DNA from: Verrucomicrobia bacterium SCGC AAA164-E04
GTDB lineage: Bacteria > Verrucomicrobiota > Verrucomicrobiia > Limisphaerales > AAA164-E04
Reading direction: 5' to 3'
Length of the DNA stretch: 64,000 nt
Assembly: GCA_000383715.1 (NCBI GenBank)
Contig: KB911950.1
Coordinates: 1 to 64,000, forward strand
A program made the translations under genes and the position numbers. This document shows, piece by piece, positions 1 to 8,789 of the stretch. The stretch's first letter is position 1, and each line of letters starts with the position of its first letter. Under the pieces are notes generated by a model. That model saw only the letters and a program-made list of their open reading frames with translations, was not told the origin of the DNA and made no database searches.

Positions 1-793
1 TGTTTCGGTAAGCAGCCGCTCCTACCTGCCTTATGTTGACGATGAGGAAATGGAAATCCGATTGATTCGTGCGCAGGAGGTCAGTCGTTATGTCGAGCAT
101 GGATATCTGGACTGTGGTATCACCGGCCATGACTGGGTCATTGAAAATGGCTCGAAAGTCCATGAAGTCGGAGAATTTCTCTTCAGTAAAGCAACGCGTC
201 AGGCTGCGCGCTGGGTGCTTGCGGTGCCTGAGGTTTCGTCGATTAAATCAGTCAAGGACCTGGAAGGTAAAAGGATTGCAACCGAAGTCGTTAATATTAC
301 CAAAAAGTATCTTCGCAAACACAAGGTCAAGGCAGACGTCGAATTTTCATGGGGTGCCACAGAAGTGAAAGCACACGAATTGGTTGATGCAATTGTTGAA
401 ATCACTGAGACAGGTAGCTCGCTGAGGGCAAACAAATTACGTATTGTTGATACGCTTTTGATTTCAACTCCACGATTGATTGTAAACAAGGAATCGTGGA
501 TGGATAGTTGGAAAAAAGAGAAGATCGAAACCTTGGCTATGTTACTTCGAGGTGCTCTTGACGCGGAGGCAAAAGTGGGGTTGAAGCTCAATATACCTGA
601 AAAGAATTTAGCAAAATTGTTGCAAAGTTTGCCAGCATTGCGTAATCCAACGGTTTCCAGTTTGGCAATGGAAGGCTGGGTGGCGGTTGAAACCGTCATT
701 GACGAACATGTTGTCAGGGAGATTATCCCTCAGTTAAAGTCGGCTGGAGCTGAAGGTATTATTGAATATCCTCTTAACAAAATAGTATATTGA
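1..793 (+). CDS. hisG: ATP phosphoribosyltransferase, long form (5' end cut off by window)
   Basis: Catalyses the first step of histidine synthesis, joining ATP and PRPP. The reading frame is open from the first base, so the true start lies upstream; about 263 residues are visible. The [12 protein letters not shown] segment and the later [15 protein letters not shown] stretch are typical of the HisG catalytic domain. The last 75 or so residues (ending [14 protein letters not shown]) form the C-terminal ACT-like domain of the long, histidine-feedback-regulated, hexameric form, so a HisZ partner should not be needed. No other his gene is visible here. The next gene begins 11 nt downstream. Confidence 0.93.
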   Translation, partial: VSVSSRSYLPYVDDEEMEIRLIRAQEVSRYVEHGYLDCGITGHDWVIENGSKVHEVGEFLFSKATRQAARWVLAVPEVSSIKSVKDLEGKRIATEVVNITKKYLRKHKVKADVEFSWGATEVKAHELVDAIVEITETGSSLRANKLRIVDTLLISTPRLIVNKESWMDSWKKEKIETLAMLLRGALDAEAKVGLKLNIPEKNLAKLLQSLPALRNPTVSSLAMEGWVAVETVIDEHVVREIIPQLKSAGAEGIIEYPLNKIVY

Positions 794-804
794 AGTTTTA
801 AAAT

Positions 805-906
805 ATGGGTTCACTCAAAAAACGTCGGAAATCTAAGATTAATAAGCATAAACGTCGCAAAAAGCTGCGCGCGAATCGCCACAAAAAGCGTACTTGGCAG
901 AAATAA
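805..906 (+). CDS. 33-residue basic protein, mS38/bS22-like (AURKAIP1/COX24 domain)
   Basis: A very short gene starting [20 protein letters not shown] and ending RTWQK. About half of the residues are Lys or Arg. The pattern matches the AURKAIP1/COX24 C-terminal domain, the family of mitochondrial ribosomal protein mS38 and the small bacterial bS22-type proteins of the 30S subunit. It lies 11 nt after hisG, so it may be co-transcribed, and is followed about 50 nt later by a terminator-like hairpin. Function as a ribosomal protein is inferred from family resemblance. Confidence 0.8.
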   Translation: MGSLKKRRKSKINKHKRRKKLRANRHKKRTWQK

Positions 907-954
907 TCTGTCTTCCGCTTGCAGGCGCTTCGCATTGGGTGTCTATTGTTCAAC

Positions 955-993
955 AAAGCCCTCGCCCCACATCTGGGCTGGGCTTTCTTCTTG
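955..993 (+). terminator. Probable Rho-independent terminator after the small basic gene
   Basis: AAAGCCC (955-961) pairs with GGGCTTT (980-986), with an inner CCCA/TGGG stem, followed by a T-rich run (TTTCTTCTT). It would end the hisG transcript. It sits only a few bases before the chosen start of the TPR gene, which makes either that start or the terminator function uncertain. Confidence 0.55.
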
Positions 994-997
994 AATT

Positions 998-2722
998 ATG
1001 ATCAGCGAATCGCCACTAAAATCGTTTTTGAAGGTTTTGACGCTCAGCGTCTGCACTACAACCGTGCAAATTATTGGTCAGGGGTCTGGCGTTCAAAACG
1101 AACAAAACACTGTTGAATCTCTTTCGCCAGAGGTCAAAAAAAGCCCTGTCGTCATTGACAGCTCCGGCACCTCAGGAAACCCGGCCAAAGCTCAGGCTCA
1201 TTTTGCTGCCGGAGTATCATGGGAAGCGCAGGGACAGGCGGGCAAGGCGCTGGAATCATTCAGGCTATCTCTTGAGGCAGATCCTTCCAATGCAAGGCTG
1301 GCGGTTCAGGTTGCTGAAAAACTTATTTCACTCAGGGAGTTTGAGCAGGCCTATCAAACTCTCCTACCGGCCACGCGCCAGGAAAATGCCCCAGGCAAAG
1401 CCTTTGAAATTCTGGGGCTCCTACAGATGTCCAGAGGAGAAGAGTCAACATCCCAGGCAAGTTTCCAACAGGCTATCGACCGTGATCCTTCCTTGATTTT
1501 ATCTCGGCAGCGGGTGATAGACGTCCACCTGCGAAACGGGAAAGAGCGACCAGCTTTTCGCATGGTCCAGGAAGCTCTGGAGGCCACTTCAAACCAAGTC
1601 GATGAAGTCACTCTCCTCATTGGTATGTATCTCAGGTATGCCTCCATGCGGCCCGACCGTTTGCAGGATCTTGGTCCACAGTTGGAATCCCTTATCGCCA
1701 AAAGCTCTGAGATCGCCAAAGAGCAGCCCGCCTTGAAATTATCGATTTCGGATCTTTTGATGCTGCAGGAGCGATTCGAGGATGCTGAAAAGATGCTGAA
1801 GGATCTCAAGGACGTGGAGCCCCCGGTTCCGCTGGTTAGTGAAAAACTGGTGGACTTGTTCTTGCGAACAGGCAAAAAAGACATGGCGATACTTGAATTG
1901 GGCGAGCTCACCCGTGAGAACTCCAAAAACCCCCGCCCCTATTTTCTTCTCGGTTCCCTGAAAGCCGACGATGGTGAGTCAGCGGAAGCTGAGAAGCACT
2001 ATCGCAAGGCAATGGACATAAGGCCCGAATTTGAGCCCCCTTACTATGAGTTGGCTGCAATGAAGCTGAACGAGGGTGAGGCGCGTGAAGCTCTTGAAGT
2101 TTTACAACAGGCCCGTGAACATTTCTCCGATCAGTTTATCCTGGAGTTTTACTCTGGCCTGGCTATGTCCGCGCTTCGCCGCTATGAGCCTTCCCTTGGG
2201 TTTCTGAGGCAGGCAGAGAACATTGCGGAGAAGCAGGAACCAGAGCGATTGACAGGTTTCTTCTATTTCAGGGTGGGTTCCGTTTTAGAACGTTTGGGAA
2301 AGTTCAAGGAAGCTGAAGTCGAGTTTCTCAAATGTCTTGATAGAGCGCCCGACGATGCCACCACCTTAAATTATCTGGGTTACATGTGGGCTGAGCAGGG
2401 AGTAAAACTGGATCAAGCCCATGAATGGATCATGAAAGCCCACGAGCTTGAACCGGAAAGTGAAGCGATTCTGGACAGCATGGGATGGGTGCTTTACCAG
2501 AAGGGGAAGCCTGCTGAAGCCCTGCCTTTCCTTGAAAAAGCCAAGGAAAAACTGACCGAACCCGATCCTACGATTTTGGATCACCTTGCTGATGTCTATG
2601 AAGCTCTGGGTGAAACTGAGAAAGCCGAAGAGGTCTGGAAGCAGTCGCTGGAAATCGAGTTCAACGAAAGAGTTTTCAAAAAATGGCGCATCCTTGAGGA
2701 TCAGGGCGAAACCAAGTCCTGA
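998..2722 (+). CDS. Tetratricopeptide repeat protein, probably exported
   Basis: A 574-residue protein made almost entirely of TPR helices, from about residue 60 to the end. Clear repeat signatures include YFLLGSLKADDGESAEAEKH, NYLGYMWAEQG and ILDSMGWVLYQKGKPAEALP. TPR arrays are scaffolds for protein-protein contact. The N-terminus has a short hydrophobic stretch (SFLKVLTLSVCTTTVQIIGQG) that could be a weak signal sequence. The ATG at 998 lies right behind a terminator-like hairpin, so the real start may be further downstream. The partner and process are unknown. The next gene starts 35 nt later on the same strand. Confidence 0.85.
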   Translation: MISESPLKSFLKVLTLSVCTTTVQIIGQGSGVQNEQNTVESLSPEVKKSPVVIDSSGTSGNPAKAQAHFAAGVSWEAQGQAGKALESFRLSLEADPSNARLAVQVAEKLISLREFEQAYQTLLPATRQENAPGKAFEILGLLQMSRGEESTSQASFQQAIDRDPSLILSRQRVIDVHLRNGKERPAFRMVQEALEATSNQVDEVTLLIGMYLRYASMRPDRLQDLGPQLESLIAKSSEIAKEQPALKLSISDLLMLQERFEDAEKMLKDLKDVEPPVPLVSEKLVDLFLRTGKKDMAILELGELTRENSKNPRPYFLLGSLKADDGESAEAEKHYRKAMDIRPEFEPPYYELAAMKLNEGEAREALEVLQQAREHFSDQFILEFYSGLAMSALRRYEPSLGFLRQAENIAEKQEPERLTGFFYFRVGSVLERLGKFKEAEVEFLKCLDRAPDDATTLNYLGYMWAEQGVKLDQAHEWIMKAHELEPESEAILDSMGWVLYQKGKPAEALPFLEKAKEKLTEPDPTILDHLADVYEALGETEKAEEVWKQSLEIEFNERVFKKWRILEDQGETKS

Positions 2723-2757
2723 TCTTTGATAATCAGTTTATTGCGTCCTACAGTGTC

Positions 2758-3147
2758 ATGTCGGTTCCTTTCCAATACTCAAGGCATTACACCCTGGAAG
2801 AAGCGCGAGAGATGATCCCTCGAATCGAGCAATGGCTGGGTGAGATTCATGCGCTCAATTTGCAACAGGAGGAGTGCAGGAGGTGGCAACATGCCATGTT
2901 CGAAGAAGGGCACGATCTTGGCGGCAATCAAATTGAAGGTGAGGTCAGAAACCTCAGTCGATTGCTCCATCTTCTGCAGGAATTCAAAGATAGAGAAATT
3001 CTTATCACAGATTTATCCAGAGGCCACGTGGATTTTCCCTCCATGATGGGAAGTGAAGAAGTCTTTCTTTGCTGGGAAATGGGGCAATCAGACATCGTAC
3101 ACTGGCATGCCCTGGATTCTGATTCGGCTATTCGTAAGCCCGTTTGA
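2758..3147 (+). CDS. DUF2203 family protein
   Basis: A 129-residue protein with the DUF2203 layout: an N-terminal YTLEEAREMIPRIEQWL helix, a GGNQIEGE segment, then the conserved tail DLSRGHVDFPSMM, EEVFLCWEMGQ, IVHWHALD and RKPV. The family is widespread but uncharacterised. It follows the TPR gene by 35 nt and probably shares its transcript. Confidence 0.85.
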   Translation: MSVPFQYSRHYTLEEAREMIPRIEQWLGEIHALNLQQEECRRWQHAMFEEGHDLGGNQIEGEVRNLSRLLHLLQEFKDREILITDLSRGHVDFPSMMGSEEVFLCWEMGQSDIVHWHALDSDSAIRKPV

Positions 3148-3253
3148 TCAAGTTCAGTATTTTTTTGATTTTCCTCATTTCAGTGCCTGTGTTTTTAAAG
3201 GTAAGCTCAGGAATCTGGAAAACCCCTGGTATTGTTTGCCAACACTGAAAACC

Positions 3254-4390
3254 ATGAATCCATTTTCTGAATTACCGACCCCATGCTATGTGGTAGATAC
3301 GCAGAAATTGCGTCAAAACCTGGAAATCATCCGCAGCGTGCAGGATCGAACGGGGGCCAGAATTATCCTCGCCTTGAAGGGTTTTGCCATGTTTCGCGTT
3401 TTTCCTATTATACGGGAGTATCTCTGCGGAACGACCGCCAGTTCAGTAAACGAGGCCAAGCTTGGTAGCTACGAATTCGGTGGAGAAGTTCATGCCTACG
3501 CGCCTGCCTACAGTGAAAAGGATATCCATCAACTTTCACCATTGATCAAACACATCACATTCAACTCATTTTCGCAATTTCATCGTTTCAAGGAGCAGGT
3601 CTCAAACATCAGTCCCCAAGTATCCATGGGGCTTCGTATCAATCCTGAATATTCGGAGGTTGCCACCGAACTCTATGATCCGTGTCGGCCCTGTTCCCGC
3701 TTGGGCATGACATTGCAGCATTTTGAGGGCGAAGCATTGGAAAGGATTGAAGGACTTCATTTTCACACCATGTGTGAGCAGAACTCAGATACACTGGAAC
3801 GCACACTCAAGGTGGTTGAAGAGAAATTCTCGCCTTACTTCGAGCAATTGAAATGGATCAATTTTGGAGGAGGACATCACATCACGCGACCTGATTATGA
3901 TGTTGATCGACTTTGTCGTGCTCTAGATGCCTTCATGCAAAAATATTCACTGCAGGTTTACATGGAGCCTGGTGAGGCCATTGCCTTGAACACGGGTATT
4001 CTCATCGCAAGTGTCATGGACGTATTTGAAAATGACATCCCACTTGCAATCCTTGATACCTCAGCTACTGCCCACATGCCGGACGTGCTTGAAATGCCCT
4101 ACCGTCCAGTTATCCAGGGGGCCGGGGCTCCCGGAAGCAAGGCGCACACGATTCGACTCGGAGGTCTGACCTGTCTGGCTGGAGATGAGATAGGCGATTA
4201 TGCCTTTGATCAACCTCTGAAAGTGGGCGACCGGCTTGTGTTTGAAGACATGGCCCATTACACCATGGTTAAAAACACCACTTTCAACGGGGTGCATCTC
4301 CCATCCATAGCAACATATAACCCCTTGACTCAAACCGCAGAAGTGGTGCGTGAGTTTGGGTATGAGGATTACCGCAGCAGGCTTTCATAA
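3254..4390 (+). CDS. nspC: Carboxynorspermidine/carboxyspermidine decarboxylase
   Basis: A 378-residue PLP enzyme of the alanine racemase fold that makes norspermidine or spermidine from the carboxylated precursor. The PLP lysine is K42 in LALKGFAMF, the glycine loop is NFGGGHH, and the catalytic cysteine is C307 in LTCLAGDEIGDYAF. Internal landmarks are GLHFHTMCEQN and MEPGEAIALNTG. The start at 3254 (MNPFSELPTPCYVVDT) is the natural family start; the open frame extends about 67 codons upstream but overlaps DUF2203 and has no family similarity. The partner dehydrogenase is not in this window. The last 6 nt overlap the convergent hydrolase. Confidence 0.93.
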   Translation: MNPFSELPTPCYVVDTQKLRQNLEIIRSVQDRTGARIILALKGFAMFRVFPIIREYLCGTTASSVNEAKLGSYEFGGEVHAYAPAYSEKDIHQLSPLIKHITFNSFSQFHRFKEQVSNISPQVSMGLRINPEYSEVATELYDPCRPCSRLGMTLQHFEGEALERIEGLHFHTMCEQNSDTLERTLKVVEEKFSPYFEQLKWINFGGGHHITRPDYDVDRLCRALDAFMQKYSLQVYMEPGEAIALNTGILIASVMDVFENDIPLAILDTSATAHMPDVLEMPYRPVIQGAGAPGSKAHTIRLGGLTCLAGDEIGDYAFDQPLKVGDRLVFEDMAHYTMVKNTTFNGVHLPSIATYNPLTQTAEVVREFGYEDYRSRLS

Positions 4391-5395
4391 GGGAGTTTTC
4401 TTATCTGCACCGTCTTCCAATTCCTGATGACTCAACCATTCCAGAGCAGCTTCCACAATGATTTCATGTGTGCCTCGGAAAAGGGTGAGGCGTGCTTTGC
4501 CTGATTGCCTTCTGAGTAAGGGGCGTTTTTTGCCATAGCTTGGATCCCTTGAAGTTTCGTTCGACAAAAGTAGCGGGATTTTTGCGTTGGTCTCAATGAA
4601 TTGAATCTGATCTTCAGAGAATTGGTTATTGTGTGCTGCGACTGCATTGAATGCCCGTAAACTGTGCCCCACCGGGACGCTCCCGGTATGTCCATCCATG
4701 ATTCCTGCGTTGATATCCAGCCTTACTTTTTTTGCATTGGTCAGAAAATGAATGGGAGATCTATTCCAGTATTGGAAATCGATTGCGGCGTGTTGATGGG
4801 GTTTGCCGCCGCAGGATGCCTCAATCATGGCCGTGTATTCGAGTTCGCGGGTCAAGGTCTCTGCGTGCCAGCGCAATAAATCAGAAATAGGAACCCATGA
4901 TGAAACACCAGCCCAGATTTGAGGCGCCTTGGCCGCCAGCATGAGGCTTGCCATTCCTCCACCAGAGGCTCCCACCAAATAAATTCGACGAGTATCCACG
5001 TTTGCAACAGTGCGTGCGAATTCAACAGCATCCAAAATATCGCTCACAACCAGATCCGAGCAGGTTGCTTCTGGTCGCTGGTTGATCCCTCTGAAATCAG
5101 GATGAATAAAATGCCAGTTTCGCTCTTTAGCTTGCTTGAGGTACATTTCGCCGCTGGCTTGCAAATAGTTGCCAGACCAACTGTGCAGGGCGACAAGCAA
5201 TGGTTGGTGATGCGTAGTTTCCGGGGCTGGGCACCAGATGGCTTTTTGTAATGTGCCGTCAACCGTCGATGCGATGTCAACCTTCAAGGCCCTACTGATT
5301 TTCTTGGAAGATGTTTCCTCTGCAATGGACGTGGCTACTTGTATCCAAAAACTCATCCAGAGAACTGGAAATAGATGGTGTAATTGAAAAGGCAT
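4385..5395 (-). CDS. Exported alpha/beta hydrolase (PHB depolymerase/esterase-like)
   Basis: A 336-residue protein with an N-terminal signal peptide (hydrophobic residues about 8-23, then a polar stretch). The fold markers are LLVALHSWSGNY (oxyanion region), FIHPDFRG, and the nucleophile elbow VGASGGGMAS with catalytic S144. A late GTHEI could hold the catalytic histidine. The order resembles secreted esterases of the PHB depolymerase/feruloyl esterase group; the substrate cannot be read. It is convergent with nspC (6 nt overlap) and divergent from the polyprenyl synthase gene. Confidence 0.8.
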   Translation of the reverse strand: MPFQLHHLFPVLWMSFWIQVATSIAEETSSKKISRALKVDIASTVDGTLQKAIWCPAPETTHHQPLLVALHSWSGNYLQASGEMYLKQAKERNWHFIHPDFRGINQRPEATCSDLVVSDILDAVEFARTVANVDTRRIYLVGASGGGMASLMLAAKAPQIWAGVSSWVPISDLLRWHAETLTRELEYTAMIEASCGGKPHQHAAIDFQYWNRSPIHFLTNAKKVRLDINAGIMDGHTGSVPVGHSLRAFNAVAAHNNQFSEDQIQFIETNAKIPLLLSNETSRDPSYGKKRPLLRRQSGKARLTLFRGTHEIIVEAALEWLSHQELEDGADKKTPL

Positions 5396-5487
5396 GCATT
5401 GTTTCTATCCATTAAATGTTGTCATGTAAATATTCCCGATGTTTTCAGACTTGATGTAGAGCGGTGACTGGCTATATGTAATGGCTT

Positions 5488-6429
5488 ATGCCAACGCGTA
5501 AGAATCTGAGCAAGCCTGTGGAAAAGGCTGGAGTAAGAAGTCCATTTGATCTGAAAGATTATTTGGACCGCTCCAGTCGCGAGGTGGATCGTGCCTTGCG
5601 AAAATACCTGCCAAGCGGAAAGATTAAACCCGCAACCATCCATAAGGCAATGCGTTACTCCATTTTTGCGGGAGGAAAAAGGATGCGTCCTGTTTTATGT
5701 TTGGCGGCAGCTGAGGCCTGCGGAGGAAATTGGGAGCAAGCCATGCCTCATGCTTGCGCGGTGGAATGTATCCATACCTACTCTTTGATTCATGATGATT
5801 TGCCTTCGATGGACAATGATGATTTGAGGCGTGGAAAGCTTACCAATCATAAAGTCTATGGTGAGGCGATTGCTGTGCTTGCTGGAGATGCATTGCTCAC
5901 GCAGGCCTTCGAGATTGCTGCTCATTGTCAGCCCACCAGAAGATATCCTCTAAAGGATGTGATCCTTGAATTGACACGTGCCTCAGGATCTCGTGAATTA
6001 ATAGCCGGGCAAGTCGCAGATGCAGAAGCCGAAGGTGGTGAGATTATCGAATTCAAGCAGTTAAAATACATTCATGAATGCAAAACAGCCTCCCTTTTGA
6101 GCTGTTCGGCACGCCTGGGGGGAATGAGTGCAAATTGCACGCCAACTCAACTCTCCGCATTATCAGATTTTGGGTATCATGTGGGATTAGCCTTCCAAGT
6201 GATTGATGACATCCTGGATGTCACTCAAACCAGTGAGCACTTGGGCAAGACCGCAGGAAAAGATGAAATGGCTCAAAAGGCTACTTATCCGTCATTAATA
6301 GGTCTCGAATCCTCAAGGGAAATTGCGAGAAAACTTACAGATAAAGCCTTCAAAGCACTCAAACCGTTCAATCAAAAAGCGACCGCTCTTCATGTCATCG
6401 CGGAATATTTGCTGAAACGAACGCATTAG
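5488..6429 (+). CDS. ispA: Polyprenyl (farnesyl/geranylgeranyl) diphosphate synthase
   Basis: A 313-residue trans-isoprenyl diphosphate synthase that condenses IPP with allylic diphosphates. The first aspartate-rich motif is DDLPSMDNDD (from D103), the second is DDILD (from D240); GGKRMRP and LAGDALLTQAFE are also present. The length and motifs fit short-chain (C15-C20) synthases. The N-terminal 20 residues are variable, so an alternative start is possible. It is transcribed divergently from the hydrolase. The symbol is by function; product chain length is not certain. Confidence 0.9.
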   Translation: MPTRKNLSKPVEKAGVRSPFDLKDYLDRSSREVDRALRKYLPSGKIKPATIHKAMRYSIFAGGKRMRPVLCLAAAEACGGNWEQAMPHACAVECIHTYSLIHDDLPSMDNDDLRRGKLTNHKVYGEAIAVLAGDALLTQAFEIAAHCQPTRRYPLKDVILELTRASGSRELIAGQVADAEAEGGEIIEFKQLKYIHECKTASLLSCSARLGGMSANCTPTQLSALSDFGYHVGLAFQVIDDILDVTQTSEHLGKTAGKDEMAQKATYPSLIGLESSREIARKLTDKAFKALKPFNQKATALHVIAEYLLKRTH

Positions 6430-6592
6430 CCCTGCGTTTAATCAGTCTTCATACCATCGAAGATCTTCAACCGAGGTTGCGCATCAATGGTGACCCTTAG
6501 GCGCGCCGCGTTCCGTCTGATATCAAATCCGATTTGCTTTTCAGCTGTTTTGAATCATATTATAAGATGCGAGTCTGTCGTCTTGGATCCAA

Positions 6593-6637
6593 TTATTCTT
6601 ATGTGAATAAGCAAAACGATCATCCGAGATATCTCGG
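6593..6637. promoter_or_regulatory. Two inverted repeats upstream of the secretin operon
   Basis: The 266-nt gap before the secretin gene holds TTATTC (593-598 of this kilobase) mirrored by GAATAA (605-610), and a perfect 14-nt palindrome CCGAGATATCTCGG at 6624-6637. Either could be an operator or an mRNA leader structure. No convincing -35/-10 pair was found beside them. Confidence 0.35.
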
Positions 6638-6695
6638 GTAGATAAGTTAGCTGTGGCGGGGCACCTCAGTATTGCGTCCACCAAGGTAGAAAATT

Positions 6696-8789
6696 TTGAT
6701 TAAGAATTTCATTCATCTGACAATTTTGAATGGACGATGCGTTCGGTTTGCGTCGTTCAAGGTTTCTAGTGGTTTGAGATATCTGTTTTCTCGGCAATCA
6801 ATTTGTCTGGCGGCCTTCTTATGCTTTTCGATTAGCTTATCCAGTTGCAAAACTGCTTCCAAAACGGAATCCAAAACGGAATCTAATCCTCCCGCTGAGA
6901 AGGAACCTGCGGCCAAGGGGGCTCTCGAGATGAAACAATCTGCGATTCTTGAAAATACTGTCTACAACAAAGAGTATGATGCTGAATTCCAACAGATTTT
7001 TTTGTTGGCCAATCGTGGAAAGTGGGAAGATGCAGAAAATCTAGCCATTGAGTTACATAATCGGGAAAGCGCGAAACCCGGCCTGATGGATCCATCTGTT
7101 GAGCGCGTTTACCGTTGGGTCTCCAAACAGTCTCAAATCCTCAGAGATCAGGCTTTGGAAGATAAAATCCGGCAGATTGATTCCAAAAATTCTGTTTTCA
7201 GCCCCAGTGTGAAGTCACTCGTTACTGAGCAAACGGATCGGGGGCTTCCTCCTCGCAAGGATCTACGCGATGCCGTCCAGGAAATTGAAGCGACCCCTTA
7301 CATTCCAGAGTCATACAACAAAACGAAAACGATCATTCGCCAGAGTGAAATGTTTGACTTCACCAGCCAGCAAGGCCGAATGGCGCGTGAGTTAAACAAA
7401 AAGGTCTCTGTTAAGATGGATGACGTGGATTTGGAGACCATTATTTTCCAAATTGGTGACAAGGAACAAATTAACTTTGTGGCTGATCGATCTCTGGAAG
7501 CTTTCAAACAAAAGCTCAGTATCAACTTCGATGACGTACGGTTGGGCGAGTTTCTTGACTATATTTCCAGAAATTTCGATCTCCAATTCCAGGTTGGCGA
7601 CGATTTGATATGGATTGTGGATGGCAAGGATATGACAAAAGCCATTGAAGAGACTCGCATTTATCGGCTGCGAAAGGGGTTTGTTTTGCCTGCCATCTTC
7701 GGCGCAGATGAAACCACCAAGACGGAAACTAGAAAAAAGAGTGGTGACGTTACAACGGTTACAGTCCAGAAAGCCAAGTCGTTTGTGCGTGATGGTGCCG
7801 GGGGGGCTCCATCCATTGAGAGCGCCATCAAAAAATTCTTCAAAGGTACTGAATATGAAATCGACTATGAACGTAATATCATTCTAGCCACAGGAACAAG
7901 GGAGCAACTAAGTGTTCTGGAGCGAATCATTGAGGAGTATGATCGTCACCTCCAACAGGTGTTGATCGAGGCAAGGTTCATTACCGTCTCTGAAGCGGCA
8001 TTTTTGCAGCTAGGTGCTTTGTGGGAGACAGGCCGCAACCCAACCTCCGAGAGTCGGTCCTCAGAGGATCTTCTCGGATTTGGCCCCGAGAACATCGGAC
8101 TTGGACTGCAAGAAACTTTCAACAATATCCTGGATAGAGATAACCTGAGTGTCACACTTACCGCCTTGGAGCAGGAAGGTGAGACGCAAACCCTGAGCGC
8201 TCCTAGATTGACATTGATCAATAATCTTCCAGCCACCATTTCCGATGGTAAAGTTCAGTATTATTACGAAGAATATACCATCACACAAACCACCACAGAC
8301 CGAAGCGTGGTGGCTTCCCTGGTTCCCAAAGGAATACCAAAGCAAATCACATCGGGAGTGAAACTGGATGTGCTGGCCAGCATTGGTGGGGATGGTCAAT
8401 CCATTTATTTGGCGCTGAGCCCAGAGGTCAATCAGGATGTCGAACTGGTTCCTTTTGCCTCTGTATCGGATGCTTCAGGTAACAGCTTTGAAATTCGGTT
8501 GCCGGAATCCCGAACCCAAAGCCTTTCCACGCGAGTGATAGTTCAATCTGGCCAGACTGTTGTCATGGGTGGGGTTTTAGAGCGGGAGCAATCGACCTAT
8601 GTTGAAGCAGTTCCCATCCTTGGGAAAATTCCTCTGATCGGGGCAGCTTTTCGACGGCGCACTGAGGTTGATAAACCCAGATATCTGCTCATATTTGTTA
8701 CCGCGACCCTTCTGTCAGAATCAGGTGAATTCCTTCGCTATGAGGAAATTCCAGAAGGTGAACCCTTGTCATTTCGTTCACTGCGGTGA
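6696..8789 (+). CDS. Secretin lipoprotein of a type IV pilus/type II secretion-like machine (PilQ/GspD-like)
   Basis: A 697-residue outer-membrane secretin. A long N-terminus leads to a lipobox, ISLSSC with C51, so it is probably a lipoprotein. The order is a low-complexity linker, an N-terminal secretin/STN-like domain (VSVKMDDVDLETIIFQI to QVGDDLIWIVDG), an N domain (AIKKFFKGTEYEIDYERNI), and the C-terminal beta-barrel domain with the signature VPILGKIPLIGAAFRRR followed by YLLIFVTATLL. The start chosen is TTG at 6696; a later TTG nearer the hydrophobic core is possible. It is the first gene of a five-gene operon and its stop overlaps the next start. Confidence 0.9.
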   Translation: MIKNFIHLTILNGRCVRFASFKVSSGLRYLFSRQSICLAAFLCFSISLSSCKTASKTESKTESNPPAEKEPAAKGALEMKQSAILENTVYNKEYDAEFQQIFLLANRGKWEDAENLAIELHNRESAKPGLMDPSVERVYRWVSKQSQILRDQALEDKIRQIDSKNSVFSPSVKSLVTEQTDRGLPPRKDLRDAVQEIEATPYIPESYNKTKTIIRQSEMFDFTSQQGRMARELNKKVSVKMDDVDLETIIFQIGDKEQINFVADRSLEAFKQKLSINFDDVRLGEFLDYISRNFDLQFQVGDDLIWIVDGKDMTKAIEETRIYRLRKGFVLPAIFGADETTKTETRKKSGDVTTVTVQKAKSFVRDGAGGAPSIESAIKKFFKGTEYEIDYERNIILATGTREQLSVLERIIEEYDRHLQQVLIEARFITVSEAAFLQLGALWETGRNPTSESRSSEDLLGFGPENIGLGLQETFNNILDRDNLSVTLTALEQEGETQTLSAPRLTLINNLPATISDGKVQYYYEEYTITQTTTDRSVVASLVPKGIPKQITSGVKLDVLASIGGDGQSIYLALSPEVNQDVELVPFASVSDASGNSFEIRLPESRTQSLSTRVIVQSGQTVVMGGVLEREQSTYVEAVPILGKIPLIGAAFRRRTEVDKPRYLLIFVTATLLSESGEFLRYEEIPEGEPLSFRSLR

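Noticed and set aside
3053..3253. Upstream extension of nspC overlapping DUF2203
   Set aside because: The extra 67 residues match nothing in the NspC family; the start at 3254 gives the normal N-terminus.
7946..8399. Reverse-strand frames opposite the secretin
   Set aside because: Shadows of the secretin C-terminal coding region, with no motifs.
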